NCBI RefSeq assembly: GCF_003627955.1
Contig: NZ_RBWS01000009.1
Span: forward strand, 186,001 to 250,000
Reading direction: 5' to 3'
Source of the DNA: Sphingobacterium puteale
GTDB lineage: Bacteria > Bacteroidota > Bacteroidia > Sphingobacteriales > Sphingobacteriaceae
Length of the DNA stretch: 64,000 bases
Notes under the pieces: generated by a model
What the model saw: only the letters and a program-made list of their open reading frames with translations
Database searches by the model: none
Told to the model about the DNA's origin: nothing
Part shown: piece by piece, positions 55,624-63,517 of the stretch
How positions within the stretch are numbered: position 1 is the first letter of the stretch
Layout: every line of letters starts with the position of its first letter
Made by a program: the position numbers and the translations under genes

Positions 55624-55722
55624 ATGAATGAGTATGTCATATACTTAGGCACACAGATCATAAAGGACAGAACAAGTCTTTTCGTACAAAATTCATTTGA
55701 CTACATAAACATTAAACTTTGA
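55624..55722 (+). pseudogene. Relic related to the 48.9 kb hypothetical gene
   Basis: The 32-codon frame MNEYVIYLGTQIIKDRTS...SFDYINIKL matches the middle of the protein encoded at 48.9 kb (MNEFATYIGGQIIADRTG, SSYDYIN). Both ends of the parent are missing. It is followed directly by remnants of the next genes of the same block. Confidence 0.7.
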
Positions 55723-55932
55723 AAGACCTTCGATTGATCAATTAATATAAGCTTCACCCTGTTTTTTGAAACAGAAGGGGATTTCGTCAAACACATTTGG
55801 CTTTCGATTAGCGCGCTAGTTTCTTTAGCGGAAATTTCTGTAGAAATTGGAACTGATCAAGTCAGTTTTATATCGTTTAGGTGAAGGATGTGAAATGATT
55901 TTGGTCGATTGGATCATTATGGAATTAATCGG
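55723..55932 (+). pseudogene. Frameshifted relic of the 50.6 kb gene (with a trace of the 49.2 kb gene)
   Basis: From 55750 the DNA matches 50934-51118 closely by eye, including FFETEGDFVKHIWLSIS and VSLAE, but a short deletion near 55845-55865 shifts the frame before SVLYRLGE. The first ~25 bp resemble the 3' end of the 166 aa gene (AGACCTTCGATTGA against AAACCTTCTATTGA). There is no start codon, so it is not expressed as the parent protein. Confidence 0.78.
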
Positions 55933-56049
55933 CATATAATCTCGGTTCCTTAATAAAGGAGGATCAAAAGTTGGAATTTTTGCTGAAACTTAATTATATT
56001 ACAGACACGTCGGCTATTGGGGCTAGTGTTAATAAAGGAGAATGAAAAA

Positions 56050-56637
56050 ATGTTCAAGAAACTATTTCAAAAAAAAACAACACCTGCGGAGCGATACTTA
56101 AATCATTTGAATAGCGTATTTAAGAAAACACCACTTTTATTTAAAGAAGACAGTTTGGATGAGGGTCTTCCAGGTGTTACAACGATCGTGTACGAGAATA
56201 TACCCAAAAAGGGCATGATTACATCATTTACATATGGTCTTTCCTTGGGACATCATCCCGATTGGCGAAACGGACGGCCAGAACTTACATTAACAGTAAG
56301 ATCAGATGACTTTGCCTGGGGGAGAGTGCCGGGCTACTTAGCAAACTGGCTACGAAATAAATGCCCTTTTTCCTATGGAAATCCTATCAATTTTGGGGAA
56401 AAGATTGCTAACGATTCTGAAATGGACGGTTTTTTAGTATTTGCGCCCTCCATTTTTAGAGAAAAAAGTAACTATGAAAATATTGATATTGGTACCGGAT
56501 ATAATATTTATATTAAAGGTATTTACCCCATATATGCAACAGAGATTGATGTTATCTCCACACTTGGATTAGAGAATTTTTGGAAACATCCTAAGTTTGA
56601 CCTTTATAACATTCAAAGAGAGCGAATTTCTGGATAA
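56050..56637 (+). CDS. Suppressor-of-fused (SUFU) domain protein, probable immunity protein
   Basis: 195 aa from the ATG at 56050, which has a good AAAGGAG ribosome site 10 bp upstream; the earlier TTG at 56017 is rejected. The SUFU-like domain is seen in ERYLNHLNSVFKK, ENIPKKGMITSFTYGLS, HPDWRNGRPELTLTVRSDDFAWG and NFGEKIANDSEMDGFLVFAP. Bacterial SUFU proteins are known immunity proteins of polymorphic toxins. No toxin gene is adjacent. Confidence 0.85.
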   Translation: MFKKLFQKKTTPAERYLNHLNSVFKKTPLLFKEDSLDEGLPGVTTIVYENIPKKGMITSFTYGLSLGHHPDWRNGRPELTLTVRSDDFAWGRVPGYLANWLRNKCPFSYGNPINFGEKIANDSEMDGFLVFAPSIFREKSNYENIDIGTGYNIYIKGIYPIYATEIDVISTLGLENFWKHPKFDLYNIQRERISG

Positions 56638-56675
56638 AGGGTATGAATTACTAATTTTAAAAGGGAGGAAAAGCG

Positions 56676-56732
56676 ATGAAAAAATCAAAGTTTACCGAAG
56701 CACAAGTTGGCAATGATTACATGGATTTCTAA
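56676..56732 (+). pseudogene. 5' fragment of an IS3-family transposase orfA
   Basis: 18 codons starting MKKSKFTEAQ, the conserved N-terminus of IS3-family (IS407-like group) OrfA proteins, after a GGGAGG ribosome site. After the tenth residue the frame is unrelated and stops. The rest of the element is absent, and no terminal repeats were found. Confidence 0.6.
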
Positions 56733-56748
56733 AAACGAACAATAAATA

Positions 56749-57429
56749 ATGAAACAGCGTTTAACTCATATCGCTATTGTAGTGGATGACTACGATAAAG
56801 CAATAAAATTTTACACCCAAAAGCTAAATTTCACATTGCTTGAAGATACCTGGCTATCTGAAACAAAGCGATGGGTTTTATTAAGGCCAAAGGGTGCAAA
56901 TGAATGTTCGTTATTATTGGCAAAGGGCGTAACAGAAGAACAAAAAAGCAGAATTGGAAATCAAACCGGCGGAAGAGTTTTTTTATTTTTAAACACAGAT
57001 AATTTTAAAAGAGACTACCAAAATTTGATAAACAGCAACATAAAAATTGTAAGGGAGCCGAGTTTTGAAGCTTATGGTACTGTTGCGGTTTTTGAAGATT
57101 TATACGGCAATCTATGGGATTTAATTGAACCTCGATCTCCAGATGAATATTATTATTCTACACAAATTCTCAAGATTAAGGAACCAGAAAAAATAGCATT
57201 GACAATCGCTGAACTTATAAAGCTAAGAGAATTAACAATTTTTAAAAGTAGTAGCATCTCATTTGATATTCAACAAGATAAATTCTCATCCACAAAGATA
57301 ATTTTATGGCTTTGCTTTAAAGACGAACAGTCTTTCAAAGACTACTTGCAATCACCACATTTTCAAAATTTTCTTCAACTTGACTTGATAGAATATGAGA
57401 ATATCTATGAAACGTATAGTATTTTTTAA
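56749..57429 (+). CDS. VOC-fold protein with extra C-terminal domain
   Basis: 226 aa. Residues 1-130 form a glyoxalase/bleomycin-resistance fold with RLTHIAIVVDDYDKAIKFYTQKLNF, a middle PKGANECSLLLAKG, and a final FEDLYGNLWDLIEP. The C-terminal ~90 aa are a separate part ending in FKDEQSFKDYLQSPHFQNFLQ, which resembles the alpha-beta dimeric barrel (Dabb/ABM) pattern. Such a fusion is uncommon. It may sequester or modify a small molecule. It is monocistronic. Confidence 0.78.
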   Translation: MKQRLTHIAIVVDDYDKAIKFYTQKLNFTLLEDTWLSETKRWVLLRPKGANECSLLLAKGVTEEQKSRIGNQTGGRVFLFLNTDNFKRDYQNLINSNIKIVREPSFEAYGTVAVFEDLYGNLWDLIEPRSPDEYYYSTQILKIKEPEKIALTIAELIKLRELTIFKSSSISFDIQQDKFSSTKIILWLCFKDEQSFKDYLQSPHFQNFLQLDLIEYENIYETYSIF

Positions 57430-57557
57430 GTATGTACAATCTAAACCCTGTCTTCAGTGGTAATTGTCGAATAATTTCAAAGAGGGAAAAGCGGGTATAT
57501 TGGCATCAGTGAGAAAAAATTACATGCGACTATTTTAAATTTACAAACATCATAATT

Positions 57558-58340
57558 ATGATACAACAAGCATTTGCATATAAAGCAAAGGAAATTTTAG
57601 AACCAGATGAAAATGTGATTGGTTTGGCGGTAGCGGGATCCTGGCTAACAAATGAAATAGATGACTTTTCAGATCTTGATCTAATTCTGGTAACGAAACA
57701 GAGAATTTCTAATGACAGAAATCTTATGTTGGACTACGCGAAAAGGTTAGGGAATTTCCTGTCGGGTTTTACCGGAGAGCACGTCGGAGAACCAAGATTA
57801 TTAATTTGTCTTTATGCCGATCCTCTTTTGCACGTTGATATAAAATTTTTAACAATTGAAGAATTTAAAGTCCGTATTGAAAATCCAACCCTGCTAATCG
57901 ATAAAGATAAACAATTGGAAACAATACTTTCTCCGACAGTTGAAAAGTTTCCTTATCCAGATTATCAATGGATTGAAGATCGTTTTTGGACCTGGGTGCA
58001 TTACGTGTTGTTAAAAATAGGGCGGGGAGAATACCTTGAAGCATACGACTTTATGGCATTTCTACGGATGGTTGTTTTTGGTCCATTGCTGCATATTAAG
58101 AATGATAATTTACCACGAGGTGTTAGAAAAGTCGAACAGGATTTGCTCCCCGAAGATCTCGAAAAACTAAAATTTACCCTTCCAATGTATGATAGAAAAT
58201 CTTTATTAGACAGTTTGAGAAATGGCGTATTGTTATACAGACAATTGAGGAGAGATCTTTTTGACGATAGGGTTACTTTGCATAATGAAACAGACAAAAA
58301 AGTAATGTCGTATTTCGAAGAAATCGAAAGCCGGAAATAA
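57558..58340 (+). CDS. Nucleotidyltransferase-domain protein
   Basis: 260 aa of the polymerase beta-like nucleotidyltransferase fold. The catalytic GS(x)n-DxD pattern is GSWLTNEIDDFSDLDLILV, with Gly27-Ser28 and Asp39-x-Asp41. A third acidic residue may be Asp in VDIKFL. It has a C-terminal helical part (MAFLRMVVFGPLLH). It resembles aminoglycoside-adenylyltransferase or MNT-like proteins, but no resistance function can be claimed. No HEPN partner is adjacent. Confidence 0.8.
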   Translation: MIQQAFAYKAKEILEPDENVIGLAVAGSWLTNEIDDFSDLDLILVTKQRISNDRNLMLDYAKRLGNFLSGFTGEHVGEPRLLICLYADPLLHVDIKFLTIEEFKVRIENPTLLIDKDKQLETILSPTVEKFPYPDYQWIEDRFWTWVHYVLLKIGRGEYLEAYDFMAFLRMVVFGPLLHIKNDNLPRGVRKVEQDLLPEDLEKLKFTLPMYDRKSLLDSLRNGVLLYRQLRRDLFDDRVTLHNETDKKVMSYFEEIESRK

Positions 58341-58502
58341 GTTTAAACTGAGACATATAGTAATGTGTTTTTACCTTGTTTGAAACGATTTGGGAAGGAT
58401 GGAAATTACATTATATCAAGTAGTCAAGGACTTAATCTGTAAAAGTTAAGACTTAATCGACAGTTGGGTACTCTTAAAATTGTCTGATTGCCTATGTTAT
58501 TA

Positions 58503-59252
58503 TTATCGTCCAAATAGTTTTGATAGGAATCCTTTTTTAATTGGCTTCTCAATTCCCCAAATTAATTCCGTTTCGTGTCGTTTTGCTTTTCCAATGTTCG
58601 GTCCGAATTTGCCCCACGCAAATCCGTTTTGAATTTGTTTGTGTCTCAAGTCTGCAATTAAGAAATTGTCAGGAAGTGATAATGCAAAGTCTTTCAAAGT
58701 TGTGTCGTTAGATTTTCTTGCGTTTTCAAGTCCAATAAATCCATTTCCTTTGCGCCAAATATCCATAACCACTTTTTCGTGAATAATGTCAAGGTTTGAC
58801 TTATTTGTATTTTTTCCAAAATCGTTAACGTGTTCTATAAACTGAGTTAAGTTGTCCGAGTGTTTTACGATTACTGCTGGGTGGTGGCACACATAAAACA
58901 CGCTTCCCCAACTTCCATTTTTGTCAACATCTAAAATCCAAAAATTTCCAAATCCGTCTCCCGCAAGCTGAACTGAATTAGGAAAAAGCTCTTCAAATCC
59001 AAATTGACCTACTCCGTCAAATGTGACTTCTTCAAGTCCGAAAAATTCAAAACCGCGTGCGAATTTTAACAATTCTCTTATCTCTGTCGGAATTTGTCCT
59101 GTCGGCAGTCGTTTGGCTAATTCGTCAATCTGTTGGTTGGTCAAACCTTCTTTTAGTTCTACCTTATATTCGTCTCCATCTTCTGAAATATATTGTTCGG
59201 TCAAAATGGATCTAAGTTTTTCTGTCGGTGTCATAAATTCAATTTTTTGCAT
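58503..59252 (-). CDS. SMI1/KNR4 (SUKH) family protein, probable immunity protein
   Basis: 249 aa. The SUKH core reads LTNQQIDELAKRLP then IPTEIRELLKFARGFEFFG, LFPNSVQLAGDGFGNFWILDVDKNGSWGSVFYVCHHPAVIV and a C-terminal helical part. The conserved G-DG-GN and W-G/V-F strands are typical. Bacterial SUKH proteins are the most common immunity proteins of polymorphic toxins. An alternative start is Met7 (MTPTEKLRSIL). The C-terminal ~70 aa, with a basic GFLSKLFGR end, are an addition to the core. Confidence 0.87.
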   Translation of the reverse strand: MQKIEFMTPTEKLRSILTEQYISEDGDEYKVELKEGLTNQQIDELAKRLPTGQIPTEIRELLKFARGFEFFGLEEVTFDGVGQFGFEELFPNSVQLAGDGFGNFWILDVDKNGSWGSVFYVCHHPAVIVKHSDNLTQFIEHVNDFGKNTNKSNLDIIHEKVVMDIWRKGNGFIGLENARKSNDTTLKDFALSLPDNFLIADLRHKQIQNGFAWGKFGPNIGKAKRHETELIWGIEKPIKKGFLSKLFGR

Positions 59253-59287
59253 TGATGTGTGCAGTATGCTTGCAGGTAATTGGCGCG

Positions 59288-59351
59288 GCGACTTGGCGAA
59301 GTATCGTAGCCGAATCGAAGATACGAAAGTGGAGCTGTTTTGCCAAGTCGC
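59288..59351. repeat. Nested inverted repeat, GC-richer than its surroundings
   Basis: GCGACTTGGC (59288-59297) pairs with GCCAAGTCGC (59342-59351), and inside it GTATC (59301-59305) pairs with GATAC (59320-59324). The block is clearly richer in G and C than the AT-rich DNA around it. It lies 36 bp upstream of the SMI1/KNR4 start. It is not a simple terminator, because its loop is long and structured; it could be a mobile-element end, a recombination site or an RNA structure. Confidence 0.6.
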
Positions 59352-59605
59352 TTTTTGTAAGCTGTCCGCGTAGCGACGGTTTATGTCAATTCTAATCTTA
59401 ATATTTGGAGCGAGAATGTTTGTTTCGAGAGGTGATTATAGCAACTTCATTATAAAACTATCAAAATTTTGCTTTATATTTTGGACACCATTGTTAGTTA
59501 TTGAAATTACCTTTTATAAAATTCAGTAAAAATTGCAAATAAATTAGGTCCATTTATCCCGCTTTCAGTATAGTAATTTGTGACAAACCATTGATCAACC
59601 TTTCA
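59352..59605. other. Intergenic region between SMI1/KNR4 and DUF4241 genes
   Basis: AT-rich. After the DUF4241 stop (TAG then TGA) the same minus-strand frame stays open for 31 codons to 59507 with plausible residues, but has no start and no known family. No other feature was recognised. Confidence 0.35.
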
Positions 59606-60382
59606 CTACTCCGCGACATTCCGCCAAAGTACCATATCAAAGTCAGTCAACAGCTGACAAATTTTACCTTCACTGTCTCTTCCTATGTAAGTAGCATAAA
59701 AACCGTCTCCATACCCCGTGGAGAAAAAGACGGCATTTTGATTCTGAAAGCTGTGATTTAAATAATCCTCGAATTTTTCGGAGAACATACTGTCCCAGTT
59801 TTTATCGAGCAGCGTATCCAAATTATTCTTTGCTGCTCGATCAACGAAAAGACCTAGTCCCGCATCTACTCCATATCCATATATTTCTTTGGATTTGAGG
59901 GGGATTGGAGCCTGTCCAGGTAATAATGCAAACGCCCATTTTTTGATCGGCTTATCTGAGAATTTTACCCGAGCAAATGCGACCCTTCGATCCTTATTGA
60001 CGTTGATATTTGCCATTGCCAATTCGACCGGAAACTCACCAACAGGAAAATTTTCACTAAAAGCTATCGCATCGCTTAACATAACAGGATCAGTTGCGAT
60101 AATCTGGCCTGACGATATCTTTAGATTTCCAATAGCTATTTTATCAAACGCTATTTCAGTGCCGAATTGCGCTACTTTTGTACCCTTCAAGAAGCTTCCC
60201 TCAAATATCTTTGGGAACGCCAATGATGTGTCCTGGATCATTATCTTCGGTATGGTATCTGTCAGGTCAAATTCGTTTGTTGTTCGAAGGATGTCGTTAG
60301 TACTACTTGGAACTTTGTCCTTCGAAGTACATGAAAATAGCGTCACGGCCATCATACATAATGTTATTGATCTTTTGTGCAT
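59606..60382 (-). CDS. DUF4241-domain lipoprotein
   Basis: 258 aa. A lipoprotein signal ends at LFSC (Cys18). The mature part holds the DUF4241 pattern: ISSGQIIATDPVML at the start, FPVGEFPVELAMA, FALLPGQ, and a C-terminal VFFSTGYGDGFYATYIGRDSEGKICQLLTDFD. DUF4241 proteins occur next to polymorphic toxins, usually as cytoplasmic immunity proteins; a lipid-anchored form would protect the periplasm or act differently. It lies 36 bp downstream of a secreted metallopeptidase gene, probably one operon. Confidence 0.82.
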   Translation of the reverse strand: MHKRSITLCMMAVTLFSCTSKDKVPSSTNDILRTTNEFDLTDTIPKIMIQDTSLAFPKIFEGSFLKGTKVAQFGTEIAFDKIAIGNLKISSGQIIATDPVMLSDAIAFSENFPVGEFPVELAMANINVNKDRRVAFARVKFSDKPIKKWAFALLPGQAPIPLKSKEIYGYGVDAGLGLFVDRAAKNNLDTLLDKNWDSMFSEKFEDYLNHSFQNQNAVFFSTGYGDGFYATYIGRDSEGKICQLLTDFDMVLWRNVAE

Positions 60383-60418
60383 AGGGGATGATTTTCATTG
60401 TTTAATTCATGACTCTAC

Positions 60419-61519
60419 CTATAGGCGGAGCAGTTGCTCTTGTACATTTTCCCTATTTAAACCTAGATTTTTAAAAATTAATTTTGTTTCACGTATATCT
60501 CTGAGCAATTTTAAAAAATCTACTTTGCCGTATTTTTTGATGCCATATTCACAAACTATACTTGCCACTACATAGCTGGCTGGAAAATCATGTGTCCAAT
60601 AAGTCCTGTCAAATATATTAGATTGACAAACCTTCCATAAATCCATTTTATTGACTTCTTTCTTAAATTTGGCTTTAAGTTGCTCATATGATAGCGTTCC
60701 GCTTCCGCCTAAATAAGTAGCGAGTCCTTCATCGAAAAACTGATTTACCCCGGGAACAGCTTTTCTGATATACAGATGACTGATTTCGTGAGGATAATAT
60801 TCCGAATTATTTGCAGACAATACATTGTTTTTATAAACTACGCCACCGGTACTATCTGCATACATCATCGGATGATATTGAAACCCCTGCATATTGAAAA
60901 ACTCTTCTACTGTCGATGCAGAATAATAGGTAAAAGGGATCCTAGGAATATCAAAATACTGAGACATTTTTTTATTAAACTTTATCTGTTCTTTAATGTC
61001 TCTGTCAACATTTTTTAATCTATTACGACTTATATAGTAAGTAATTTCTCCTTTTTCTTTCTTTTGCCAGGTCTGCTCAGTAAAATGGAGATAAGATGAA
61101 ATTTTTACCGTATCGTTGTCGTATTTTGCTATTACATTGACAATAGCTTTTAAAAGTGGTTTGCTGGAAGAAATAAAGCTGATCTTAACAATGTATTGCT
61201 TCTGGGGAATCCACGGAATAATCTCCATTACGCAAGGATTGAAAACACGCTGACCGCTACTATTATTCTCCATATTCTGCAAGAAAGAAAACGGACTTCC
61301 AAATCGGTCAAAGTCAGATTTTTCACAGAATTTATACCTGTTGATATTGGTATAGTTGTCCCTCACTCTTAAAAAACTATCGACAGTATTGACAATTTTT
61401 TGATTGATCGGTATATCTAAATCAACAATGGGGGACACCGCAATAGGTGGTGTATCCTGACAATAAGCGGACAATAAAGTGCAAAGATTTAAAAGTATTA
61501 ATAAGTATTTCATAATCAA
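60419..61519 (-). CDS. Secreted HExxH zinc metallopeptidase-like protein
   Basis: 366 aa, with a signal peptide (LLILLNLCTLLSAYCQ). The zinc motif HEISH (His244, Glu245, His248) is followed 16 residues later by Glu264 in NQFFDEGLATYLGG, the gluzincin arrangement of the peptidase MA clan. The N-terminal ~200 aa are a separate region without recognised motifs. It probably acts in the periplasm. Start Met1 or Met3 are equivalent. The DUF4241 lipoprotein gene follows 36 bp later. Confidence 0.78.
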   Translation of the reverse strand: MIMKYLLILLNLCTLLSAYCQDTPPIAVSPIVDLDIPINQKIVNTVDSFLRVRDNYTNINRYKFCEKSDFDRFGSPFSFLQNMENNSSGQRVFNPCVMEIIPWIPQKQYIVKISFISSSKPLLKAIVNVIAKYDNDTVKISSYLHFTEQTWQKKEKGEITYYISRNRLKNVDRDIKEQIKFNKKMSQYFDIPRIPFTYYSASTVEEFFNMQGFQYHPMMYADSTGGVVYKNNVLSANNSEYYPHEISHLYIRKAVPGVNQFFDEGLATYLGGSGTLSYEQLKAKFKKEVNKMDLWKVCQSNIFDRTYWTHDFPASYVVASIVCEYGIKKYGKVDFLKLLRDIRETKLIFKNLGLNRENVQEQLLRL

Positions 61520-61642
61520 GTTGTTCAGTGATAGGAACGTAACCTATTCCTCTGTATTGATTTTTTACCTCCGGAATCAATGGCGACATAATAGCCTATA
61601 TCATGACCCTAGGTAAGTTTAAGTTTTGTTATTTTTTCAATC

Positions 61643-62050
61643 TTAATGATCACCACCAGAATAGATCCACATCGGTTCCGTTTGACCTGCTCGTTCAAAG
61701 CCGTTCTTTTTATAAAAGTCAATAACATTTCCATCAGCCGTGAGCATCTGCATATGAAAACCCTTATAAATCTCTTGCATTTTATCCATAATCAAACATC
61801 CGATCCCCTTGCCTTGATAGGAGGGTAGTACTAGTAAATGCGGATAATAAACCACGAGATATCCATCGGAAATGGCATTCCCTAGGCCTACTAATGTTGT
61901 AGCATCCCATGCGGTAACCAGAGAATGCGAATTGAGGAGGGCTTTCATCAGTAATTCTGGTTTTTCGGCAGCACTCCATTTATTAGCTTTATATAGTTGT
62001 AGAATATCGTCTGCGTTCAGATCTCTGTTAACACTAAGCTTTATGTTCAT
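61643..62050 (-). CDS. GNAT family N-acetyltransferase
   Basis: 135 aa single-domain acetyltransferase of the YjaB/ElaA-like small GNAT type. The acetyl-CoA loop is VLPSYQGKGIGCLIMDKMQ (Q-x-x-G-x-G), followed by ADGNVIDFYKKNGFERAG, the classic FYxKxGF block. The substrate is unknown. It is monocistronic. Confidence 0.87.
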   Translation of the reverse strand: MNIKLSVNRDLNADDILQLYKANKWSAAEKPELLMKALLNSHSLVTAWDATTLVGLGNAISDGYLVVYYPHLLVLPSYQGKGIGCLIMDKMQEIYKGFHMQMLTADGNVIDFYKKNGFERAGQTEPMWIYSGGDH

Positions 62051-62136
62051 ATATTATTCTGTAGTTTTTTGTCAGTATATTTAAGTCAATGATCTTCGTT
62101 CGTGAATATGCGAACATGTGAAAGGAGTGCTTACTA

Positions 62137-62316
62137 TTAATCGTAAACTTTAGCTCCCTTGAAGATATCAGCAAATGTTGATCGCGCAGATTTCTCAGCA
62201 TCTACATTTGCATCTGTATTATCATAATACCTTTGGATATCCTCTGTATATGCAGCCAAAGCTTCCAGAAAATCAGGCAAGGTTTTGTTTTCTTTCTCAC
62301 CCCACAACATCCCCAT
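62137..62316 (-). CDS. Small hypothetical protein overlapping the 140 aa gene
   Basis: Start at 62316 gives 59 aa (MGMLWGEKENKTLPDFLEAL), overlapping the end of the upstream gene by 20 bp; a longer frame opens at 62373. Helical and acidic, with ALAAYTEDIQRYYDN. The short overlap suggests translational coupling. The family is not recognised. Confidence 0.5.
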   Translation of the reverse strand: MGMLWGEKENKTLPDFLEALAAYTEDIQRYYDNTDANVDAEKSARSTFADIFKGAKVYD

Positions 62317-62719
62317 CAAAGACTTCAAAAATAGTTTTATCATTGATGTCACAAATACCCCACGGATTTTCAAGCGATATTTTGACGATTTTTCTTTTTA
62401 TTTCTTTTCCTGTTTTGGTAACTGATATCTCAACACGGCTATCCAATATTTGTCCAGGAACAAGTGTCCAAAAAGGGTAGGCTGTATTCTCGTCCCATTC
62501 TTGGTCAGATAGAACCGGAGCTTTCTCTTCGATGGTATGTATATCTCCTTTAATATCTCTAAATTCAGCTCTTACAAAACCAGGAAAATCGTTGCTAATG
62601 TAATCGGTGACGTTTACGCGCAAAAATCCCATCTTAGCAAACTGCTCATTGGCAAATATACCGTAATCATTTAGTTTATGTCTCAACTGAATAATGCAAG
62701 GGGCCTTTTTCTTTTTCAT
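62297..62719 (-). CDS. Hypothetical protein, 140 aa
   Basis: I do not recognise a family. The protein is beta-rich with a basic N-terminus (MKKKKAPCIIQLRHKLNDYG), no signal and no membrane segment. Motifs are FLRVNVTDYISNDFPGFVRAEFRD, a WTLVPGQILDSRVEI strand pair and a C-terminal PWGICDINDKTIFEVFDGD. A following 59 aa gene overlaps its end. Immunity-like by context only. Confidence 0.55.
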   Translation of the reverse strand: MKKKKAPCIIQLRHKLNDYGIFANEQFAKMGFLRVNVTDYISNDFPGFVRAEFRDIKGDIHTIEEKAPVLSDQEWDENTAYPFWTLVPGQILDSRVEISVTKTGKEIKRKIVKISLENPWGICDINDKTIFEVFDGDVVG

Positions 62720-62813
62720 AATAAATATGAGTTAGAGCTGATTTTGTTATCTTCAATTCTTTGCTGCGCGTTTTAAGAATTGTTTAAATTTAACATAAAA
62801 ATAACAGCGTTAG

Positions 62814-63140
62814 ATGAAGCTTTTAGAATTAATTGATTTTTTTAGGGATGGTGGTTCGTACGAAGAATTCTGCCATCTGCAGTTATTACATGAGGAATCC
62901 GAAGTGATCGAGATTTTTATGGAGATCCCTTTATGTATTCATAATAAATTGAGATATTTTGAAATTGAGAAAACTGGAGGGAGTGTAGCATATACCGATA
63001 ATGGAGTAAATTACTATAATTTATTTGATTTTTATTATTTCTTAGATGCCATTGAAGCGGCAAATAATAGTCAAAACAGATCCCTTTCTAATGAAGAACT
63101 GGCAGAATTACTCTATAATTACGCGATTAATGATGCATAA
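62814..63140 (+). CDS. Hypothetical protein, 108 aa, immunity-like
   Basis: Acidic protein of 108 aa beginning MKLLELIDFFRDGGSYEEFC, with VIEIFMEIPLCIHNKLRYFEIEKT and YYNLFDFYYFLDAIEAANN. No signal and no recognised family. Size, acidity and context fit the other single immunity-like genes. Confidence 0.55.
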   Translation: MKLLELIDFFRDGGSYEEFCHLQLLHEESEVIEIFMEIPLCIHNKLRYFEIEKTGGSVAYTDNGVNYYNLFDFYYFLDAIEAANNSQNRSLSNEELAELLYNYAINDA

Positions 63141-63366
63141 GTAAACTGGTTAACATTTGGTCCAAACGGACATCTGGTTAGCATTGCCTGCATTTACGGT
63201 GTCCCGTAACCAGCTATTCTTTTAAACCAATACCTTAGCCTTACGTTTTGTTATAATCTTGAAAGTTAATAGCTGTAAACATATTAATTCAGGATAAATA
63301 ATGTATATTAGGTTTGGGTATTAACTTGCTCAATTGAAAAGTATACTACCATGATAGTAACCAAGG
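63141..63366. other. Intergenic region with one weak inverted repeat
   Basis: CTGGTTA (63174-63180) and TAACCAG (63207-63213) are inverted around a 26-nt loop, without a T run. No gene, promoter or RNA was recognised in the rest. Confidence 0.3.
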
Positions 63367-63501
63367 CTAATTCCATCTAAGGGAGGGAAAGTTCACGATA
63401 TAATCATCCATTTGCTGATTTTTATCAAAGTACTTGAGATTATCTGTGCTGTCCAATACTCGACGTACCTCCTCTTTGGAAAAAAACTTAGGTAGCTGCC
63501 T
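63367..63501 (-). pseudogene. Fragment of a probable tyrosine recombinase
   Basis: A 44-codon minus-strand frame bounded by stops reads RQLPKFFSKEEVRRVLDSTDN, the linker and first helix of the catalytic domain of XerC/IntI-like tyrosine recombinases (LPKxLSKEEVxRLLxxTxNLKH). After NLK the sequence is unrelated. The catalytic Arg, His and Tyr motifs are absent. Identification is by eye. Confidence 0.5.
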
Positions 63502-63517
63502 TTAAAAGACAACACGA

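Noticed and set aside
58380..58500. Possible insertion-sequence end after the nucleotidyltransferase gene (ACTTAATC repeats)
   Set aside because: Only a pair of 8-bp repeats; no transposase or terminal inverted repeats.
59507..59605. 31-codon in-frame tail after the DUF4241 stop codons
   Set aside because: Two consecutive stops precede it and no family is recognised; it may be chance or another remnant.
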